Below are positions 1-7,381 of a stretch of DNA of 18,533 nt, piece by piece (position 1 is the first letter of the stretch; each line of letters begins with the position of its first letter). Origin of the DNA: Gammaproteobacteria bacterium (lineage in GTDB: Bacteria; Pseudomonadota; Gammaproteobacteria; UBA9214). Both the position numbers and the translations under genes were made by a program. The stretch spans positions 1 to 18,533 of the forward strand of contig DAOVYA010000005.1 in the NCBI GenBank assembly GCA_030635865.1. Direction: 5' to 3'. The notes below the pieces were generated by a model. It had not been told where the DNA came from, did no database searches, and saw nothing but the letters and a program-made list of their open reading frames with translations.

Positions 1-1000
1 CGCTGATTTGCAGGGCAGTCCCTGCATCACCAACAATCAAGGGCTGAATCGGCATGTCTGAACCAGACAGGCTCAGTCCCAGTTGTGCCGCGCCTGCACG
101 AAAACGCCGCACCAGCACCTGCAGGCGCTCACGCCGCCACCCTTCTTCCCGGACCAGCTTCAATGCAGCACGCGTGGCAGCGGCAACCGCCGGGGGTGGC
201 GCCGTTGTATAGATATAGGTACGCGCCTCCTGGATCAGGGTTTCAACCAGGTCCTCGCTGCCGGCAACAAACGCACCGAAGGTACCGAATGCCTTGCCGA
301 GTGTACCCATCAATACAGGCACCTGTTCCAGGCCGAGTCCGGCCTGCGCCACTGTGCCGCGGCCTTCCGGCCCGACCACACCCAGGCCATGTGCATCATC
401 AACCAGCAACCAGGCTGCATGCCGGCCTGCAATCTCCGCCAACTGCGCCAGCGGTGCAATATCCCCGTCCATGCTGAATACGCCATCGGTCGCAACCAGG
501 TACTCACCCCCAGGCGCAGAATGCATGCGTGCGTCCAGGTCGTTCACATCGCCATGCTGGTAACGGACCAGGCGTGCACCACTCAGGCGCGCGCCATCCA
601 GTAGCGAGGCATGGTTGGTGTGGTCTTCAAACACGCGGTCGCCATGCCCAAGCAACGCCGACATCACGCCCAGGTTCGCCATGTAACCGGTGGAGAACAA
701 CAGTGCACGCGGGCGCTGCACAAATTCGGCGAGTTCCTCTTCCAGCACATGATGCGCACGACTGTGGCCGGTAATTAAATGTGCCGCGCCGCTGCCGGCA
801 CCGAACCCATCGAGCCCCTTGTGAAAAGCGGCGATGACCTGCGGGTGGTTTGCCAGGCCCAGGTAATCATTACTGCAGAAAGACAGGAACGACTTGCCGT
901 CTATCCTCACTTCCACATCTTGCGGACCATCGATGACCTGTCGATTTCGGTACAGCTTGTCCTGTTTGCGGGCGTTGAGCGCTTCAGACAGATTTTTCAT
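1..1000 (-). CDS. bioF: 8-amino-7-oxononanoate synthase, 3' end cut by window
   Basis: Pyridoxal-phosphate enzyme that condenses pimeloyl-ACP with L-alanine to give 8-amino-7-oxononanoate (KAPA), the first ring-forming precursor step of biotin synthesis in the cytosol. Translating the minus strand from the ATG at 1000 gives 333 residues before the window edge, out of about 385 usual for the family. Visible landmarks are SNDYLG (43-48), a glycine-rich stretch followed by HLITGHSRAHHVLEEELA (74-91), DDAHG (201-205) and TLGKAFG (233-239), whose K236 is the expected PLP-binding lysine. The start lies 50 nt after the bioB stop, so the two are probably one operon. No clear Shine-Dalgarno sequence precedes the ATG. 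A five-codon reading frame (ATG at 1011) ends in an ATGA overlap with this start, which may help by coupling. Identity is secure; only the C-terminus is missing. Confidence 0.96.
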   Translation of the reverse strand, partial: MKNLSEALNARKQDKLYRNRQVIDGPQDVEVRIDGKSFLSFCSNDYLGLANHPQVIAAFHKGLDGFGAGSGAAHLITGHSRAHHVLEEELAEFVQRPRALLFSTGYMANLGVMSALLGHGDRVFEDHTNHASLLDGARLSGARLVRYQHGDVNDLDARMHSAPGGEYLVATDGVFSMDGDIAPLAQLAEIAGRHAAWLLVDDAHGLGVVGPEGRGTVAQAGLGLEQVPVLMGTLGKAFGTFGAFVAGSEDLVETLIQEARTYIYTTAPPPAVAAATRAALKLVREEGWRRERLQVLVRRFRAGAAQLGLSLSGSDMPIQPLIVGDAGTALQIS

Positions 1001-1050
1001 ATCAGGAACATGTAGCGCAGGACAGCAGTGGCCCCATATTCATAAAAAAT

Positions 1051-2031
1051 TCAGGCCGGATGCAACCCCAGGCGTTCAAACAGGGCATCATCCCTGGCGG
1101 TATCGGGGTTACCCGTTGTGAGTAATTTCTCACCGTAGAAAATCGAGTTGGCGCCGGCCAGGAAACACAGCGCCTGCATTTCATCGCTCATGTCGCTGCG
1201 CCCTGCGGACAAACGCACCCGGGCGTGTGGCATAAGGATGCGCGCCACGGCAATGGTGCGAACAAATTCAATGGATTCAATTTCGGGCTGTTCATCCAGC
1301 GGCGTGCCCTTCACCTTTACCAGGCGGTTAATAGGCACACTGCCCGGATGTTCTGGCAGGTTGGCCAGCTCGCACAGCATCGACACCCGGTCGTTGCGGT
1401 CTTCACCCAGACCAACGATACCACCGCAGCACACGTTAATACCGGCCTCGCGCACATGCTCCAGGGTATCCAGCCGGTCCTCGTAGGTACGCGTGGTAAT
1501 TATCTCGCCGTAAAACTCCGGCGAGGTATCCAGGTTATGGTTGTAGTAATCAAGCCCCGCCTGCTTCAACTCAAGCGCCTGCTGCTCATCCAGCATACCA
1601 AGCGTTGCACAGGTCTCGATTCCTTCATCATGCACCCGGCGCACCATCTCCAGCACACGTGCAAAGTTTTTCCCTTTTGGATTACGCCAGGCTGCCCCCA
1701 TGCAAAAGCGTGATGCCCCTGCCTGCTTCGCACATTTTGCAGCGCTGACCACCTCTTCAACGTCCATCAGGCGTTCGGGCTCCAGGCCGGCGTCATAGTG
1801 CACGCTCTGCGGACAGTAATGACAGTCCTCCGGACAACCGCCGGTCTTGATACTCAACAGGGTGCTGACCTGGACAGCGTTCGGATCAAAATTTTCCCGG
1901 TGTATGCACTGGGCCTGGAACAACAACTCACTGAACGGCAACTCGAACAGGGCCTGGACCTCTGTGCGTGACCAGTCATTGCGTACAGCGTTTTCAGGCT
2001 TTTCCGACAGACAAGCAGTTTGTTTATTCAT
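1051..2031 (-). CDS. bioB: biotin synthase (radical SAM)
   Basis: Radical-SAM enzyme that inserts sulfur into dethiobiotin to make biotin, the last step of the pathway. The protein is 326 residues, slightly short of the E. coli enzyme (346), the difference being at the C-terminus, which stops soon after [10 protein letters not shown]. The CxxxCxxC motif binding the 4Fe-4S/SAM cluster is C66, C70, C73 (CPEDCHYC). The 2Fe-2S cluster ligands expected from E. coli numbering (C97, C128, C188, R260) are present with a constant offset of 13 as C110, C141, C201 and R273. YNHNLDTS (163-170) and VKVKGTPL (238-245) are typical of the family. It is first gene of the leftward bio operon, followed by bioF. 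Its promoter overlaps a predicted BirA operator, so repression by biotinyl-AMP-loaded BirA is likely. Confidence 0.98.
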   Translation of the reverse strand: MNKQTACLSEKPENAVRNDWSRTEVQALFELPFSELLFQAQCIHRENFDPNAVQVSTLLSIKTGGCPEDCHYCPQSVHYDAGLEPERLMDVEEVVSAAKCAKQAGASRFCMGAAWRNPKGKNFARVLEMVRRVHDEGIETCATLGMLDEQQALELKQAGLDYYNHNLDTSPEFYGEIITTRTYEDRLDTLEHVREAGINVCCGGIVGLGEDRNDRVSMLCELANLPEHPGSVPINRLVKVKGTPLDEQPEIESIEFVRTIAVARILMPHARVRLSAGRSDMSDEMQALCFLAGANSIFYGEKLLTTGNPDTARDDALFERLGLHPA

Positions 2032-2077
2032 AAATTACAACCAGATGGACGTTATCTATCGCGAAATATTGAAACGG

Positions 2078-2106
2078 ACTATGGGGCCGATCTTTTCAGC
2101 TGTCAA
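2078..2106 (-). promoter_or_regulatory. predicted sigma-70 promoter of bioB-bioF
   Basis: On the minus strand a perfect -35 box TTGACA (2106-2101) is followed, after exactly 17 nt, by CATAGT (2083-2078), a 4 of 6 match to the -10 consensus. The predicted start of transcription is near 2071, giving a leader of about 40 nt to the bioB ATG. The -35 box lies inside one half of the predicted BirA operator, the arrangement expected for repression by blocking RNA polymerase. Confidence 0.7.
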
Positions 2107-2132
2107 CCAGAATGGACATCAATGGTTTACAA
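2100..2132. promoter_or_regulatory. predicted BirA (biotin repressor) operator
   Basis: The half-sites are CTGTCAACC (2100-2108) and GGTTTACAA (2124-2132), separated by 15 nt. The described BirA signal is TTGTAAACC, a spacer of about 15, then GGTTTACAA. The right half matches 9 of 9 and the left half 7 of 9. The site sits 69-101 nt upstream of bioB, overlaps its -35 box, and its right half lies within codons 5-7 of the divergent comF-type gene. Sequence match, position and the regulated gene all agree, so this is a strong prediction although it is untested. Confidence 0.8.
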
Positions 2133-2828
2133 ATAACCGCCGAACGGCTGCTGTCGCTGATTTTCCCGGCCTGTTGCCGCCTGTGTCGCACACCCGTTCG
2201 CCCGCAGCAGCATCTCTGCCCGGAATGCCTGGACGAACTGCCCTGGCTGAACAGTTCCTGCGCCCGCTGCAGCCTGCCGCTGCCCGCCCCTTCGGGAAAA
2301 GTGCTCTGCGGGCGCTGCCAGCAACAGCCACCTGACTTTGATAACACAGAGGCGCTGTTTCACTACCAGCCGCCGATCGACTACCTGCTCAAACGATTGA
2401 AATTTTCCGGGGAGCTCGCTATTTGCCCGTTTTTCTCCCGTTTGTTGACGGAACACATCGGCAAGCGATTGACTCCCCTGCCCGACCTGATACTTCCGGT
2501 GCCCCTGCACCACGCACGTTTACGTGAACGCGGCTTCAACCAGTCAACCGAGTTGGCACGGCGTCTCGGGCAGGCCCTGGACATTCGTGTTGATTACCGG
2601 CTTTGTAAACGCACCCGGAGTACGCACCCGCAATCGTTACTGCCGCGGGCCGAGCGCGGGAAAAACATGCGCGGTGCTTTCAGGACCAGGAGAAAACCGG
2701 CGCCCGCTCACATTGCGATAGTTGATGATGTCATGACCACGGGGCATACCGGTTGCGAACTGGCGCGCACTTTAAAGCGGGCGGGTGCAGAACTGGTGGA
2801 GGTGTGGGTGGTTGCGCGGGCCGGTTAA
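2112..2828 (+). CDS. comF: ComF/GntX-family phosphoribosyltransferase-like protein
   Basis: Member of the ComF/GntX family (238 residues): an N-terminal zinc-ribbon-like part and a C-terminal PRTase fold. Cysteine pairs are visible at 22/25, 36/39, 50/53 and 66/69. The family motif [17 protein letters not shown] lies at 129-145, and the PRPP-binding loop [12 protein letters not shown] at 203-214. In naturally competent bacteria ComF helps DNA uptake or integration, while the enterobacterial homologue GntX sits beside bioH and was linked to use of DNA as nutrient. The enzymatic activity of the family is not established. It diverges from bioB, and its first codons overlap the BirA operator, so its expression could be affected by biotin status. 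No clear ribosome binding site precedes the ATG. It converges on ubiA with a 4-nt overlap of the ends. Confidence 0.9.
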   Translation: MDINGLQITAERLLSLIFPACCRLCRTPVRPQQHLCPECLDELPWLNSSCARCSLPLPAPSGKVLCGRCQQQPPDFDNTEALFHYQPPIDYLLKRLKFSGELAICPFFSRLLTEHIGKRLTPLPDLILPVPLHHARLRERGFNQSTELARRLGQALDIRVDYRLCKRTRSTHPQSLLPRAERGKNMRGAFRTRRKPAPAHIAIVDDVMTTGHTGCELARTLKRAGAELVEVWVVARAG

Positions 2829-3688
2829 CCCAAAAAGTAGTCCAGCAGGATGCCGAGAAAAACTACGGCGCCAAACCAGTTGTTGTTCAAAAAAGCCCTG
2901 AAGCAGCCCTCACGATCTCGATAGCGGATCAGGTACTGCTGCCAGGCGGCCAGCCCGGCAGCAAACGCCACACCCAGGTAAAAGTACAGGCCCAGTTCGG
3001 CCTGGCGACCAATCATGAACAGACTGATCAGTAACATGACCTGTATCAAGCCGATAAGCTTGCGGTCCATGTCCCCGAACAGGATGGCCGTCGATTTCAC
3101 CCCCAGGGCAATATCATCATCGCGGTCCATCATGGAATAGATCGTGTCGTAGACAGTTGCCCACAGGACCGTCGCGGTAAACATGAGCCAGGCAATCGGC
3201 GGCACACTGTTTGTCTGGGCCGCAAACGCCATCGGTACAGACCAGCCAAATGCCGCACCCAGGTATACCTGCGGCAGGTGGGTCAGGCGCTTCATAAACG
3301 GATAACTGGCTGCCAACCCGATACCGACAAAGGACAGCAAAATCGTCAATCGATTAAGTTGCAGCACAAGGATAAACGCAGCAGCACACAGCAATGCAAA
3401 AATAAACAGGGCCTCGCCGGTAGTAATACGGCCCGCAGCCAGCGGCCGGTTCTGTGTGCGCGCCACGTGTCGATCAATGTCCCGGTCGGCATAATCATTG
3501 ATCACGCAACCTGCCGAGCGCATCAGGACAACGCCCAGTACAAAGATCAGCAGAATCTCAACATCCGGCTCACCTTGACCTGCAATCAACAGCGCCCAGA
3601 GTGTCGGCCACAATAACAGGAAAATCCCGATCGGCTTGTCAAGTCTCATCAGGCTGATGTAATCCCTTATATGATCTACATGTAACAT
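2825..3688 (-). CDS. ubiA: 4-hydroxybenzoate polyprenyltransferase
   Basis: Integral inner-membrane enzyme that attaches the polyprenyl chain to 4-hydroxybenzoate in ubiquinone synthesis. The two Mg-pyrophosphate binding motifs are clear: NDYADRDID (64-72) and [12 protein letters not shown] (181-192). RLDKPIG near the N-terminus (15-21) and about eight to nine hydrophobic segments match the family; 287 residues compares with 290 in E. coli. I chose the ATG at 3688 because it overlaps the ubiC stop as TGATG, a typical coupled arrangement; a TTG one codon upstream (3691) is possible but less likely. The gene follows ubiC, which makes its substrate, and ends by overlapping the convergent comF-type gene by 4 nt. 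Confidence 0.97.
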   Translation of the reverse strand: MLHVDHIRDYISLMRLDKPIGIFLLLWPTLWALLIAGQGEPDVEILLIFVLGVVLMRSAGCVINDYADRDIDRHVARTQNRPLAAGRITTGEALFIFALLCAAAFILVLQLNRLTILLSFVGIGLAASYPFMKRLTHLPQVYLGAAFGWSVPMAFAAQTNSVPPIAWLMFTATVLWATVYDTIYSMMDRDDDIALGVKSTAILFGDMDRKLIGLIQVMLLISLFMIGRQAELGLYFYLGVAFAAGLAAWQQYLIRYRDREGCFRAFLNNNWFGAVVFLGILLDYFLG

Positions 3689-4281
3689 CAACGACTCTTC
3701 CAGACAGGCCGTGTGGCACCACCGGCAGGAAATTCCGGCAGGAATATTTCGCTGACCAGCAGCGGCTTGTGTGCAATCCTGAAAACCGAACGCCGTCCCC
3801 AGATGTCCCCGGGCTGCTCATGCATGTGACAGGTCGCATCCCTGAACAGGGCTTCCCGGGATGTGATGTTCGCGAGCTCAACAACCCCGCGCTGCATCCC
3901 CGGATCAGCAAACAGCATGGCGCCAAGCGGGCGGGTTCCGAGATGTGCAAGGCGCTGCAGCTTGCCGCGCATCGACGTAGCGGGAATGATGGTACGCGCA
4001 TAAATCCAGGGCCGGTTGCCACACAGCAAATGCACCTGGCGGATGACCGCTCGTTCGCCATGTCTCATTCCGAGCGCCTGCGCCTCGTCCAGCCGCGGCG
4101 ATCCCCATCCCTGGGACAATACCCGGACCCGGAACCTTCCCGGACACAGGCATTGCAGGCGCAAGGTCAGTGATGCCGGGTCCAGTAGCCAGCTGCATAG
4201 CCGGACCGGAATACCTGCACGCAACCAGGAATGGTGCGGCCTCCAGCGGGTAGCGAGTAATTTTGTATTATCGGTTTTCAA
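3688..4281 (-). CDS. ubiC: chorismate lyase
   Basis: Converts chorismate to 4-hydroxybenzoate plus pyruvate, the committed step of ubiquinone synthesis in the cytosol. The family pattern is present: IRQVHLLC with R81 (catalytic arginine), [11 protein letters not shown] (114-124), WGRRSVFRI (161-169) and [11 protein letters not shown], where E178 fits the conserved glutamate. Length is 197 residues, longer than the E. coli protein (165), mainly from a C-terminal extension after LPEFP and a longer N-terminus. No in-frame ATG or GTG gives a plausible start; the TTG at 4281 does, with N-terminal spacing close to the E. coli protein. No good ribosome binding site is visible. Coupled to ubiA by TGATG. 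An inverted-repeat element lies from 97 nt upstream. Confidence 0.92.
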   Translation of the reverse strand: MKTDNTKLLATRWRPHHSWLRAGIPVRLCSWLLDPASLTLRLQCLCPGRFRVRVLSQGWGSPRLDEAQALGMRHGERAVIRQVHLLCGNRPWIYARTIIPATSMRGKLQRLAHLGTRPLGAMLFADPGMQRGVVELANITSREALFRDATCHMHEQPGDIWGRRSVFRIAHKPLLVSEIFLPEFPAGGATRPVWKSR

Positions 4282-4423
4282 TGTTTTCAGCCAAGGGAAC
4301 CCCTGATTTGACCGGGCGGGATTATCGCATGTTTTTCAGTCGGAATTCATAACTGGTGCCCGCCCAAAAAGAAAAACTTCTCGCGCAAAGACGCAAAGGC
4401 GCCAAGAAAGCAAAAATCTATTT

Positions 4424-4459
4424 GCCACAGAGGGCACAGAGGGCACAGAGGGCACAGAG
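4424..4459. repeat. tandem 9-bp repeat inside element 1
   Basis: GCCACAGAG (4424-4432) is followed by three exact copies of GGCACAGAG (4433-4441, 4442-4450, 4451-4459). The opposite arm has one counterpart only (4547-4555), so the extra copies look like a local expansion, for example by slippage. Confidence 0.9.
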
Positions 4460-4489
4460 AAAAGATGAAATCTGTTCATGGTAAGTGTC

Positions 4490-4524
4490 GTAGCCCGGAT
4501 TGCGCTGTACTACATTCGGACTAC
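4490..4524. repeat. REP-like palindrome inside element 1
   Basis: GTAGCCCGGAT (4490-4500) and ATTCGGACTAC (4514-4524) form an 11-nt inverted repeat with two substitutions around a 13-nt loop. The GTAGCCCGGAT arm resembles a type of short palindrome that recurs in proteobacterial intergenic regions. It is unrelated in sequence to the outer arms, suggesting one repeat inserted in another. Confidence 0.6.
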
Positions 4525-4619
4525 ATAACTATATTTAATTGTTTTTCTCTGTGGCTTTGTTTTGATCTTCTTGGCGCCTTTGCGTCTTTGCGCGAGAATA
4601 TTATTCTAATAAAAGCCAA

Positions 4620-6728
4620 CTACACTTCACCATAATTCACCGACTCCCCCAGCCAGCGCCGAATCAGCGGGTCCACATTCCCGGGATGGCTGTCGAGCAA
4701 CCGGGTAGCAGCCTTTTCCACCGCACCAAGCAATGATTCGTCACGCAACAGGTCGGCAATATGGAACTGCATTTCGCCGGTCTGCCGCGTTCCCAATACC
4801 TCACCGGGACCGCGCAACTCCATATCACGACGCGCAATCTCGAAACCGTCACTGCTCTCGCGCAAGACTGCAAGACGGTCGCGGGCGTTATCGGACAGTG
4901 GTGGCTGATATAACAACACACAACTGCTCTGCTGTCTCCCACGGCCCACCCGGCCACGCAACTGGTGCAGCTGTGCCAGGCCCAGGCGCTCCGGGTTCTC
5001 TATGATCATCAGGCTTGCATTGGGAACATCCACACCTACTTCAATGACAGTCGTGGCAACCAGCAAATCAAGATCACCCGCCTTGAATGCAGCCATCATG
5101 GACTCTTTCTGCGCAGACTTCTGCCGACCGTGTACCAACCCGATACGCAGACCCGGTAAACTCCCGGCCAGCAACTCTACTGTCTTTTCAGCCGCCTGGC
5201 ATTGCAACACCTCGGATTCTTCAATCAACGTACATACCCAGTACGCCTGTCGTCCCGACAGACAGGCCTTGTTGACCGACTGAATGACTTCCTCGCGCCG
5301 GTCCTGGGGAATCACGACGGTTTTTACCGGCTCCCGGCCCAGTGGAAGTTCATCAATGACCGAGGTGTCCAGGTCTGCGTAAACCGTCATGGCCAGCGTG
5401 CGCGGTATTGGCGTGGCGGTCATCACCAGCTGGTGCGGACGGCTCTTGCCCTCTCGCCCCTTGTCACGCAATGCCAGGCGCTGATGCACACCAAAGCGGT
5501 GCTGCTCATCGATTATTACGAGACCAAGCTTTGCGAACACCACCTCCTCTTGAAACAGGGCGTGCGTGCCAATCGCAATTGCGGCTGCACCACTGCCGAT
5601 GGCCTGTAATGCAGCCTCACGCGCCTTGCCCTTTGACTTGCCGGCGTGCCATACAAGTTTTACGTCAAGCGCCGCCAGCCATTCACTGAAGCTTCGATAA
5701 TGCTGCTCGGCCAGTAATTCAGTCGGTGCCATCAAGGCGACCTGATAGCCTGCCTCTACAGCCGTTAACGCCGCGCAGGCGGCAACCACGGTCTTGCCGG
5801 AACCGACATCACCCTGCACCAGGCGCGCCATGGGATGTGGCCGGGCAAGATCATGCTGTATTTCACTGTTCACACATTGTTGCGCAGCGGTCAGCACAAA
5901 CGGCAATGACTTTATATAGGTATCCACCAGCTTACGTGACCCTTTAAGAATCGGGGCAGCAGCGTGACTGGCACGCTGACGTACGCGTCGCAGACTCAGG
6001 TGATGCGCCAGCAACTCTTCAAACGCCAGGCGTTGCTGTGCCGGGTGACTGCCCTCGCTTAATGACTCGACCAGGGCATTCGTCGGTGGCCGGTGCACAT
6101 AACGCAATGCCGCCAACAGTGATGTCATTTTAAATTCAGTTACCAGTTCTGCAGGCAACCAGTCGGCCAGACAGCCGGTATGATCTCCATCCAGGTAACG
6201 CAGGGCCTGCTCTGTCAGGGCCCGCAGGGTCAGCTGATGTACGCCCCCGGTTGCCGGGTAAACGGGTGTCAGGTGGTCTTCGGCCACTATAGACTCCTGC
6301 GAATCAATCAGCTGATACTCGGGATGGATCATCTCCAGGGTGGCAGCGCCAGTGCGCACTTCGCCGTAACAGCGTATCCCGCGGCCACGTTCGAAGCCTG
6401 CCTTTTGCGCTGCATTGAAATGAAAAAACCGCAGCGTCAGGGCACCGGTGCCGTCACTGATACGTACCAGCAATGATCGCCTGCGACCGAAGCGCACTTC
6501 CGCCAGGTCCACTTCGCCCTGCACGACCACATGCTCACCATGTCGCAGCGCCCCCATCGGCACTACCCGGGTACGGTCTTCATAGCGCATCGGCAAGTGG
6601 AACAACACGTCCTGGACGGTGCGAATACCCAGGCGTTCGAGCCGGGTCGCAACTCGCGGACCAACGCCCTTGAGTGCCGTTACCGGGAGAGTGTCAAGCT
6701 GGGATGATGGTTCTGGTACTTTTTTCAA
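4620..6728 (-). CDS. recG: ATP-dependent DNA helicase RecG
   Basis: Branch-migration helicase that reverses stalled replication forks and processes Holliday junctions and R-loops. The protein has 702 residues (E. coli 693). The N-terminal wedge/OB-fold part is about 1-180. Helicase motifs follow: Walker A GDVGSGKT (306-313), DEQH (407-410), TATPIPRT (437-444), ATTVIEVGVDVPNA (558-571) and QLRGRVGRG (589-597). A C-terminal region with GPGEVLGTRQTG (640-651) is typical of RecG. The start is a TTG at 6728: an in-frame TAG lies at 6738-6740 and no ATG or GTG occurs in the first 40 codons, while alignment to the family needs a start about here. No Shine-Dalgarno sequence is seen. Related inverted-repeat elements flank it on both sides, 21 nt after the stop and 13 nt before the start. 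All motifs are intact, so the gene is probably functional. Confidence 0.97.
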   Translation of the reverse strand: MKKVPEPSSQLDTLPVTALKGVGPRVATRLERLGIRTVQDVLFHLPMRYEDRTRVVPMGALRHGEHVVVQGEVDLAEVRFGRRRSLLVRISDGTGALTLRFFHFNAAQKAGFERGRGIRCYGEVRTGAATLEMIHPEYQLIDSQESIVAEDHLTPVYPATGGVHQLTLRALTEQALRYLDGDHTGCLADWLPAELVTEFKMTSLLAALRYVHRPPTNALVESLSEGSHPAQQRLAFEELLAHHLSLRRVRQRASHAAAPILKGSRKLVDTYIKSLPFVLTAAQQCVNSEIQHDLARPHPMARLVQGDVGSGKTVVAACAALTAVEAGYQVALMAPTELLAEQHYRSFSEWLAALDVKLVWHAGKSKGKAREAALQAIGSGAAAIAIGTHALFQEEVVFAKLGLVIIDEQHRFGVHQRLALRDKGREGKSRPHQLVMTATPIPRTLAMTVYADLDTSVIDELPLGREPVKTVVIPQDRREEVIQSVNKACLSGRQAYWVCTLIEESEVLQCQAAEKTVELLAGSLPGLRIGLVHGRQKSAQKESMMAAFKAGDLDLLVATTVIEVGVDVPNASLMIIENPERLGLAQLHQLRGRVGRGRQQSSCVLLYQPPLSDNARDRLAVLRESSDGFEIARRDMELRGPGEVLGTRQTGEMQFHIADLLRDESLLGAVEKAATRLLDSHPGNVDPLIRRWLGESVNYGEV

Positions 6729-6741
6729 CTTAAAAAACTAT

Positions 6742-6963
6742 CTCACGCAGAGGCGCAAAGGCGCAGAGAAAAACAAATAAATAATAAACCACTCATTGGT
6801 TCGTCTTTGCGAGGAACAAAGTGACGCGGCAATCTCTTGCAGAATGACTCCTCTGCCAGCTTCACGAGATTGCCGCGCTACGCTCGCAATGACAAGGATA
6901 TTTTAAATAAACGGGGGTTTCCTGAATTATGATTTTCTCTGCGCCTTTGCGTCTTTGCGCGAG
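6742..6963. repeat. inverted-repeat element 2 (MITE-like), between ridA and recG
   Basis: Arms of 31 nt at 6742-6772 and 6933-6963 are complementary at 28 positions. The right arm, read on the minus strand, shares a 23-nt identical stretch with the arms of element 1, and both elements begin with the CTCGCGC-type end. The arms then diverge (CAGAGAAAA here, CAAGAA there), so they are relatives rather than copies. A different inverted repeat is nested inside. The element fills nearly all of the gap between the ridA stop and the recG start and has no coding capacity. In a ridA-recG transcript it could fold into a long hairpin. Confidence 0.85.
6803..6893. repeat. nested inverted repeat inside element 2
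   Basis: The left arm (6803-6836) and the right arm (6866-6893) are inverted copies sharing GTC.TTGCGAG at the outside and CGCGGCAATCTC at the inside, with a variable centre that is 6 nt longer on the left. The arms enclose 29 nt. The pattern of a GTCATTGCGAG start and a GGCAATCTC end resembles a dispersed repeat known from many bacterial intergenic regions. It is unrelated to the surrounding arms. Confidence 0.8.
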
Positions 6964-6970
6964 GCGGTTT

Positions 6971-7354
6971 TCAGCCTAGCTCCAGCACCGCATCCATCTC
7001 CACCTGCGCGCCCTTAGGCAGGGACGCCACGCCGATTGCTGCGCGTGCCGGGTAGGGTTCCTTGAAATATCCAGCCATGATTTCGTTTACCAGTGCGAAG
7101 TTTTCCAGGTCAACCAGGAAGACATTCAACTTGGCTACCTCATCAAGTGAGCCCCCTGCCGCCTGCGCAACAGCCGAGAGGTTGTCGAACACACGCCTGA
7201 TCTGCGCATCCATGTCACCCTCTACCAGCTCCATGGTTTCAGGGACCAACGGAATCTGGCCGGACATGTAAACGGTCGTACCGCTGCGAACGGCCTGCGA
7301 ATAGGTACCGATAGCCTGTGGCGCACGGTCTGTCTGAATCGTTTCACGTGTCAT
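6971..7354 (-). CDS. ridA: RidA-family enamine/imine deaminase
   Basis: Small cytosolic protein of the RidA/YjgF/UK114 family, which hydrolyses reactive 2-aminoacrylate and other enamine/imine intermediates made by PLP enzymes. Family features are SQAV and YMSGQIP near the N-terminus, NVFLVDL in the middle, and near the C-terminus [22 protein letters not shown], in which the conserved arginine (R104 from this start) and glutamate (E119) should be the substrate-binding pair. It has 127 residues. I chose the ATG at 7354 because AAGGA (7365-7361) lies 6 nt upstream; the ATG at 7360 abuts that site directly and would be poorly spaced. It follows spoT by 27 nt and is probably cotranscribed. It occupies the place trmH has in E. 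coli. Confidence 0.95.
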   Translation of the reverse strand: MTRETIQTDRAPQAIGTYSQAVRSGTTVYMSGQIPLVPETMELVEGDMDAQIRRVFDNLSAVAQAAGGSLDEVAKLNVFLVDLENFALVNEIMAGYFKEPYPARAAIGVASLPKGAQVEMDAVLELG

Positions 7355-7381
7355 GCTCATTCCTTCTGAAAGTTGTAAGGG

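Larger units (their letters stand above)
4378..4598. repeat. inverted-repeat element 1 (MITE-like), downstream of recG
   Basis: Two perfectly complementary 31-nt arms lie at 4378-4408 and 4568-4598, with core GCGCAAAGACGCAAAGGCGC in the left arm. The symmetry continues inward, imperfectly: GCCACAGAG at 4424-4432 pairs with CTCTGTGGC at 4547-4555. The left side carries three extra copies of a related 9-mer, and a different palindrome sits between the arms. There is no reading frame for a transposase. The 338-nt gap between recG and ubiC (4282-4619) holds this element and little else; 4282-4377 shows nothing I can name. A second element with the same 23-nt arm core lies upstream of recG. This looks like a non-autonomous dispersed repeat. 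Confidence 0.85.

Noticed and set aside
83..604. Open frames of up to 173 codons on the plus strand opposite bioF
   Set aside because: bioF on the minus strand has all expected motifs; the plus-strand translations are low-complexity Arg/Pro/Ala sequence typical of shadow frames.
997..1011. Five-codon frame ending in an ATGA overlap with the bioF start
   Set aside because: It could couple translation, but it is too short and has no ribosome binding site, so chance is the simpler reading.
4424..4459. Tandem repeats considered as a CRISPR remnant
   Set aside because: The unit is 9 bp with no spacers and no cas genes nearby; it is a plain tandem repeat inside an inverted-repeat element.
6971..7354. 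ridA in place of trmH as a sign of a new function for the spoT operon
   Set aside because: A RidA-family gene after spoT is known from other Gammaproteobacteria such as Pseudomonas, so the arrangement is not novel.
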